Positions 14,787 to 18,634 of a stretch of DNA of 18,634 nt are shown in pieces (position 1 is the stretch's first letter; every line of letters starts with the position of its first letter). Position numbers and translations under genes: made by a program. This DNA is from Psychroflexus sp. (GTDB lineage Bacteria > Bacteroidota > Bacteroidia > Flavobacteriales > Flavobacteriaceae). The stretch is taken from the NCBI GenBank assembly GCA_007116535.1, contig SKIG01000109.1:1-18634 (forward strand), read 5' to 3'. Under the pieces are notes generated by a model, which did no database searches, was not told where the DNA came from, and was given only the letters and a program-made list of their open reading frames with translations.

Positions 14787-16466
14787 ATGAGTTTAGATTG
14801 GTTGGATATTTCGGTATTGATTTGTACAATAGTATTAATTGTTGGTTATGGTTGGTACAAAACACAAAAGCAATCTTCTGTCAATGATTATATAAAAGGA
14901 GGCAGCGAAGCCAAGTGGTGGACGGTTGGCGTATCTGTAATGGCTACGCAGGCTAGTGCGATTACCTTTTTATCTACTCCCGGACAAGCTTTTCACGATG
15001 GGATGGGATTTGTGCAATTTTATTTTGGCTTACCCATTGCCGTAGTAATTATTTGTTTGTTTTTTGTTCCTATCTTTCATCGACTTAATGTTTATACGGC
15101 CTACGAATACCTCGAAAGTCGTTTTGATGTAGCCACAAGAATTTTTACAGCCTGCTTATTCCTGATTCAACGCGGGTTGTCGGCAGGAATTACCATTTTT
15201 GCCCCTTCGATTGTACTTTCAGCTGTTTTAGGGTGGGATTTAGTCACCTTGAATATCATTATAGGTTTATTGGTGATTATTTACACCGTTTCCGGTGGAA
15301 CAAAAGCAGTTAGTGTGACCCAAAAACAGCAAATGGCCATCATATTTTCAGGAATGTTTGCTGCTTTTTTCTTTATTGTTTTCAATCTACCGGAAGGGAT
15401 AAATTTCAGTAATGCCATTCAAATTGCAGGCGACAGCGGAAAAATGCAAATCATCAATACTTCATTTGATTTAGAAAACAGATACACGCTTTGGAGTGGA
15501 CTCATAGGAGGGAGTTTTTTTTCGCTTTCCTACTTCGGAACCGACCAAAGTCAGGTGCAACGCTATTTATCGGCGAGTTCACTTAGGCAAAGTCAATTAG
15601 GATTGCTTTTCAATGCATTTTTGAAAGTTCCTATGCAATTTTTTATCCTACTTGTTGGAATCATGGTTTTTGTGTTTTATCAGTTCAATGCTTCACCAAT
15701 TCATTTCAATCCTGCTGCAAGAATAGCGATGGAAAATTCTATAGTAGCAGAAGAATTTCAACATCTTGAGACAAAACTTCAACTACTTCAAAAAGAAAAA
15801 AAGACCTTACTATTAGCTAATTTTTCAGCTTCAAATGAAGGAAAAGAAAAATTATTGAGCTTAAATTCAAAAGAATATGAGCTTAGAAATGAAGCGAAAT
15901 TACTTATAGAACAAAATGCTCCACTAGTAGAAAGTAATGACAAAGACTACGTGTTTATTCATTTCATCATCAACAATTTACCACGTGGATTGGTTGGGCT
16001 TTTACTTGCGGTTATTTTGTGTGCTGCCATGTCTTCGACAGCTTCAGAACTGAATGCCCTCGCCTCCACCACCACTATTGATATTTTTAAACGAAAATTG
16101 AAACCTGATCAATCAGATTCCTACTACCTTTCTGCAACAAAGCTTTTTACTTTGATGTGGGGAGTTATCGCTATTGTTTTCGCATGCGTAGCAGATTTGT
16201 TTGACAACCTTATTCAATTAGTGAACATTATTGGGTCTATTTTTTATGGAAATGTGTTGGGTATTTTCTTGTTGGCATTCTTTATTCGTTTTGTGCAATC
16301 CAAAGCAGTATTGACCGCAGGTATCATTACGCAACTAATAGTGATTTTTGGTTATTTCCAAGATTGGATGCCTTATTTATGGTTGAATTTATTAGGATGC
16401 ACAAGTGTTATATTACTTGGAATAATTCTTCAATTCTTTATGCCAAAAGTTACTAAGATTAGTTAA
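14787..16466 (+). CDS. Sodium:solute symporter (SSS family) with helical insertion
   Basis: A 559-aa multi-span transporter of the SSS family (LeuT fold, Na+-coupled uptake). Typical segments: N-terminal DYIKGGSEAKWWTVGVS and MATQASAITFLSTPGQAF (sodium- and substrate-site region of TM1), IYTVSGGTKAVSVTQKQQ (165-182), GTDQSQVQRYLSA (251-263), and CAAMSSTASELNALAST (412-428). About 13 membrane segments are expected. Between two of them, residues about 310-385 form a charged, heptad-like coiled coil (EEFQHLETKLQLLQKEKKT and later KEYELRNEAKLLIEQ). The substrate is not predictable from the sequence. Placement behind a PIG-L deacetylase suggests uptake of a sugar or amino-sugar derivative (inference). 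The terminator at 16477-16506 closes the operon. Confidence 0.92.
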   Translation: MSLDWLDISVLICTIVLIVGYGWYKTQKQSSVNDYIKGGSEAKWWTVGVSVMATQASAITFLSTPGQAFHDGMGFVQFYFGLPIAVVIICLFFVPIFHRLNVYTAYEYLESRFDVATRIFTACLFLIQRGLSAGITIFAPSIVLSAVLGWDLVTLNIIIGLLVIIYTVSGGTKAVSVTQKQQMAIIFSGMFAAFFFIVFNLPEGINFSNAIQIAGDSGKMQIINTSFDLENRYTLWSGLIGGSFFSLSYFGTDQSQVQRYLSASSLRQSQLGLLFNAFLKVPMQFFILLVGIMVFVFYQFNASPIHFNPAARIAMENSIVAEEFQHLETKLQLLQKEKKTLLLANFSASNEGKEKLLSLNSKEYELRNEAKLLIEQNAPLVESNDKDYVFIHFIINNLPRGLVGLLLAVILCAAMSSTASELNALASTTTIDIFKRKLKPDQSDSYYLSATKLFTLMWGVIAIVFACVADLFDNLIQLVNIIGSIFYGNVLGIFLLAFFIRFVQSKAVLTAGIITQLIVIFGYFQDWMPYLWLNLLGCTSVILLGIILQFFMPKVTKIS

Positions 16467-16476
16467 TAGACATAAA

Positions 16477-16506
16477 AAAATGGTTCAACTTTCGCTGAAC
16501 CATTTT
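16477..16506. terminator. Bidirectional terminator between symporter and DUF2911 genes
   Basis: AAAATGGTTCA (16477-16487) pairs with TGAACCATTTT (16496-16506), an 11-bp perfect stem with an 8-base loop. On the minus strand the hairpin is followed by a run of seven T residues, so it fits the DUF2911 transcript best; it also lies 10 bases after the symporter stop on the plus strand. Confidence 0.85.
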
Positions 16507-16526
16507 GTATAAATGTTTCTAGTAAA

Positions 16527-16598
16527 TTAAATTTTTGCGCCCCATTCTTTTAATGAATCGGTATTCATTTTTACATAGTCATCGTTCCCTACTTTTTT
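16527..16598 (-). other. Stranded in-frame 3' coding tail of the DUF2911 gene
   Basis: Directly after the TAA at 16599-16601, the same minus-strand frame continues for 23 sense codons to a TAA at 16527-16529, encoding KKVGNDDYVKMNTDSLKEW followed by GAKI. This matches the expected C-terminus of DUF2911 proteins, and the normal terminator lies just behind it. The tail is therefore best read as the original end of the gene, cut off by a nonsense codon. Confidence 0.85.
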
Positions 16599-17375
16599 TT
16601 AAGCCTCTAATGATTCTTTTGCTATCTTTATAGCTCCTTTTGTATCTCCTGCAGCAGCATATATCAAAGATTGCTGACGAAGCATCCAAAACGGTTTCTG
16701 TTCTTGCATTTTCATTGCTATATCAATCCATTCCTTGGCTTGTTGCATATCTTTCCCTTCAGAAAAATAATATGTAGCCGCACTGTAATAATCTCTTGCA
16801 GTTGGTTCAGCTGCCATTGATTTTTCGATACTTGCCAACACCTTTTTATCGGTTGGCACTTCAATTGGGATCGCTACTTGGGTTTCTTCCCACGCAATCA
16901 CAAGATGTGCAGAAGAGTTAGTTAAGTTAGCAAATCGAATTTCAAAATTCTCCACATGTGCTACTCTTGAAACAGGAACAACAGCAGTTGCAACAACTTT
17001 TTCTTTATCCCATTCTTGTGGTAAGCCCCAATTATCTGTTTTGGCATACAAAAAAACTTTCCATTCGTTTGCTTTTGGTTTTGAGAAAATAGCATACTCC
17101 CCTGCTTTTACTTCTGATCCGCCAAAAACAATATCATCGGAAAAAGATATTTTAGTATTGGCATTAGCTCCTGTTCTCCATTTTTTGTCTAGAGGAACTA
17201 AGTTGCCAAAAACAGTTCTCCCACGAGCTGCAGGGCGCGCATATTCTAAAGTAAATTCTGTCATTCCAAAAACTTGTTGTACAGTAGTTGAAGGCGAAGG
17301 TTGTGGTGCTTGTACTTGAGCCTTAAGTGCTAAAGGAAGACAAGCAAAGATTAAAAAGTAAAGTATTTTTTTCAT
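16599..17375 (-). CDS. Secreted DUF2911 protein, C-terminally truncated by nonsense codon
   Basis: A 258-aa exported protein with signal peptide MKKILYFLIFACLPLALKAQ. The DUF2911 domain (about 25-185) shows STTVQQVFGMTEFTLEYARP, ARGRTVFGNLVPLDKKWRTG, NANTKISFSDDI and AGEYAIFSKP. A TPR-like helical C-terminus follows (RDYYSAATYYFSEGKDMQQAKEW and onwards). No catalytic motif is known; the function is unassigned. The reading frame stops at TAA 16599-16601 (EA-stop), but the frame remains coding for 23 codons past it, giving a total near 282 residues, the usual length. The TAA begins an A8 run, yet the downstream frame is unchanged, so this is a substitution, not an indel. The shortened protein loses only its last helix and may still fold. 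ATG 17375 is the natural start. Confidence 0.88.
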   Translation of the reverse strand: MKKILYFLIFACLPLALKAQVQAPQPSPSTTVQQVFGMTEFTLEYARPAARGRTVFGNLVPLDKKWRTGANANTKISFSDDIVFGGSEVKAGEYAIFSKPKANEWKVFLYAKTDNWGLPQEWDKEKVVATAVVPVSRVAHVENFEIRFANLTNSSAHLVIAWEETQVAIPIEVPTDKKVLASIEKSMAAEPTARDYYSAATYYFSEGKDMQQAKEWIDIAMKMQEQKPFWMLRQQSLIYAAAGDTKGAIKIAKESLEA

Positions 17376-17469
17376 ATTATATTTTTTTTATCATTCAAAG
17401 ATTATGAATTTCTAAAAAAAATTCGTTTTTTTATAGCATATTTAACTTTAAGTCAATAAAACTATAAAT

Positions 17470-18634
17470 ATGAGGATACCCTTAAACTCGATTGCATTAA
17501 TAATTATGCTTCCATTGATTATGTCGGGGCAAGGAAGAAATTTTTGGACTTCTGTTGAAAAGGATGAATTACCAACTGAAAATATAATTGAATACTCAAC
17601 TTCATTTAAAAATCCACTTTTTTTTGAATTAGACAAAGAATCTATAACTAGCTTTCTTCAAGATGCACCAGATAGATTTGAGTCTAGCTCTTCTTCGTTA
17701 GTTCTTCAATTCCCAAATTCAAGAGGTGGTTTTGATAGTTTTGAAATGTTTTCTACCCAAACCATGGCAAGAGAACTTGCAGAACAACATACAGGGATTA
17801 AAAGTTATGTAGGGAGAAATATTTCAGACAAATCTCACACGCTTCGGGTTACTGTCACTCCTTACGGATTTTATGCAATGACACTGGGCTCTAGAGAAGG
17901 CCTGAATGTTATTAATCCTTATGCAACAGGAGAAAACTTCTTCGTTATTCACAGCAAAAAACAAGCTTCAGAAAATTTACATGCTCTCGTTTGTGAATTT
18001 GACGAAACTTTTAAAGAAGCTATTGATGAAAATCATACACATGCTGAATCTAATTTAGTTAATCAGGGTATACTCCGAAAATATAGAATAGGTATAGCTT
18101 CCACAAATCAATATTCATCTTTTCATTGGCAACTAGCCGGAGTTTCACAAACAGCTTCAGATGCAGAAAAAAGAGATGCAGTTCAAGCTGCGATGGTGGT
18201 TACTCTTGACCGAGTAAATGAAATGTACGAAAGAGACTTGAGCGTCACTTACGAATTTATACCTAACAACAATGTACTTATCGTTATAAACCCAGAACAA
18301 GACCCCTACACGAATAATAATGTTGGTCAGCAGTTGAATCAAAACCAAACACGCTTCAACCAACTGATAGGTTCCGCAAATTATGACATAGGGCATGTTT
18401 TTAGTACCGCGGGAAGTGGAGTTGCAGTCTTACAATCAGTGTGTAACAATAACTTGAAAGCTCAAGGAGCAACAGGTCTACCTCAACCATTAGGAGACAT
18501 TTTTGATATTGACTATGTTAGTCATGAGATTGGCCACCAAATGGGTGCAAACCATACCTTTAATAATTCATGTTTTGGCAACAGAAATGATGCCACGGCT
18601 GTAGAACCAGGCGCAGGCAGTACTATTATGGCGT
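17470..18634 (+). CDS. Secreted reprolysin-like metalloprotease (3' end outside window)
   Basis: The frame is open from ATG 17470 to the window edge (388 residues). It begins with a signal peptide (MRIPLNSIALIIMLPLIMSG, then Q) and a propeptide-like region up to about residue 200 (including KSYVGRNISDKSHTLRVTV). The catalytic domain starts near ILRKYRIGIAST (201-212). The zinc-binding motif is HEIGHQMGANH (352-362), a metzincin HExxHxxGxxH, with His352, His356 and His362 as ligands and Glu353 as the base; the Met-turn STIMA lies at the very end of the window. This is the reprolysin-like (M12B-type) family common among large flavobacterial exoproteases that often end with T9SS sorting domains; whether this one does cannot be seen. 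It is divergently placed from the DUF2911 gene with a 94-base spacer. Confidence 0.93.
   Translation, partial: MRIPLNSIALIIMLPLIMSGQGRNFWTSVEKDELPTENIIEYSTSFKNPLFFELDKESITSFLQDAPDRFESSSSSLVLQFPNSRGGFDSFEMFSTQTMARELAEQHTGIKSYVGRNISDKSHTLRVTVTPYGFYAMTLGSREGLNVINPYATGENFFVIHSKKQASENLHALVCEFDETFKEAIDENHTHAESNLVNQGILRKYRIGIASTNQYSSFHWQLAGVSQTASDAEKRDAVQAAMVVTLDRVNEMYERDLSVTYEFIPNNNVLIVINPEQDPYTNNNVGQQLNQNQTRFNQLIGSANYDIGHVFSTAGSGVAVLQSVCNNNLKAQGATGLPQPLGDIFDIDYVSHEIGHQMGANHTFNNSCFGNRNDATAVEPGAGSTIMA

Noticed and set aside
14702..14887. 61-codon plus-strand frame across the PIG-L/symporter junction
   Set aside because: It overlaps both the 37-aa membrane peptide and the symporter start in another frame and has no family-like or signal sequence.
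16593..16600. Frameshift or polymerase slippage on the A8/T8 run as the cause of the DUF2911 truncation
   Set aside because: The conserved tail is already in the same frame as the upstream part, so adding or removing an A would destroy rather than restore it; the TAA itself is the only lesion.
17448..17636. 62-codon minus-strand frame
   Set aside because: It covers the signal peptide and propeptide of the metalloprotease in antisense and has no promoter or known motif.
18157..18396. 79-codon minus-strand frame near the right edge
   Set aside because: It is the complement of the metalloprotease catalytic domain, which has a clear zinc motif on the plus strand.
1..18634. Mobile element, CRISPR array, tRNA or attachment site
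   Set aside because: No transposase or integrase sequence, no spaced direct repeats and no tRNA-like fold were seen on either strand.

Overview
The window looks like chromosomal DNA of a marine or soil member of Bacteroidota, most likely family Flavobacteriaceae. The evidence is the low GC content, the flavobacterial -7 promoter element TAnnTTTG in front of several genes, signal peptides ending in Q just after the hydrophobic core, an ECF sigma / membrane protein / 'sensor' operon of the flavobacterial type, a type IX secretion (T9SS) C-terminal sorting domain, and family choices such as DUF3050, DUF5522, DUF2911 and the long form of urocanate hydratase. I see no rRNA, tRNA, CRISPR array, insertion sequence or prophage. 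This is mostly ordinary core and catabolic sequence with some decayed or mis-called genes.

Layout. 1-1607 (+): the 3' part of recF, a small lipoprotein and a DUF721/DciA-like protein, a replication-repair cluster. 1617-3934 (-): a DUF3050 heme-oxygenase-fold protein, a gene-poor stretch, and a glutaryl-CoA-dehydrogenase-like acyl-CoA dehydrogenase with its own terminator. 4131-5679 (+): a compact ECF operon (sigma factor with TTG start, single-pass membrane protein with GTG start and a duplicated YF-x-D-hE motif, secreted Spy/LTxxQ-like protein). 5845-7062 (+): an RsmB/NOP-type rRNA m5C methyltransferase, closed by a strong 18-bp hairpin shared with the opposite strand. 7143-10519 (-): a 53-aa DUF5522 protein, hutU, a DUF4136 lipoprotein, and a broken secreted-protein gene whose T9SS sorting domain lies behind an in-frame TAA. 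10711-11997 (+): a CoA-transferase of the acetyl-CoA hydrolase / 4-hydroxybutyrate CoA-transferase family with a clear promoter and terminator. 12160-16466 (+): a three-gene operon of a secreted PIG-L deacetylase with an amidotransferase-like C-terminal domain, a 37-aa membrane peptide and a sodium:solute symporter. 16527-17375 (-): a secreted DUF2911 protein cut by an in-frame TAA 23 codons before its natural end. 17470 to the window edge (+): the N-terminal part of a secreted reprolysin-like metalloprotease.

How the genes relate. The acyl-CoA dehydrogenase, hutU and the CoA-transferase all point to amino-acid and short-chain acid catabolism, but they are separate transcription units. PIG-L, micropeptide and symporter look like one function: extracytoplasmic deacetylation of a sugar-like substrate followed by sodium-driven uptake (inference). 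The ECF operon looks like a self-contained envelope-stress circuit (inference).

The least expected items are two in-frame TAA codons that split otherwise intact secreted-protein frames (7347-7349 and 16599-16601), two genuine small genes that length-filtered gene calling would miss (10358-10519 and 14673-14786), and the duplicated short motif in the putative anti-sigma protein. I did not find a convincing wholly new system.
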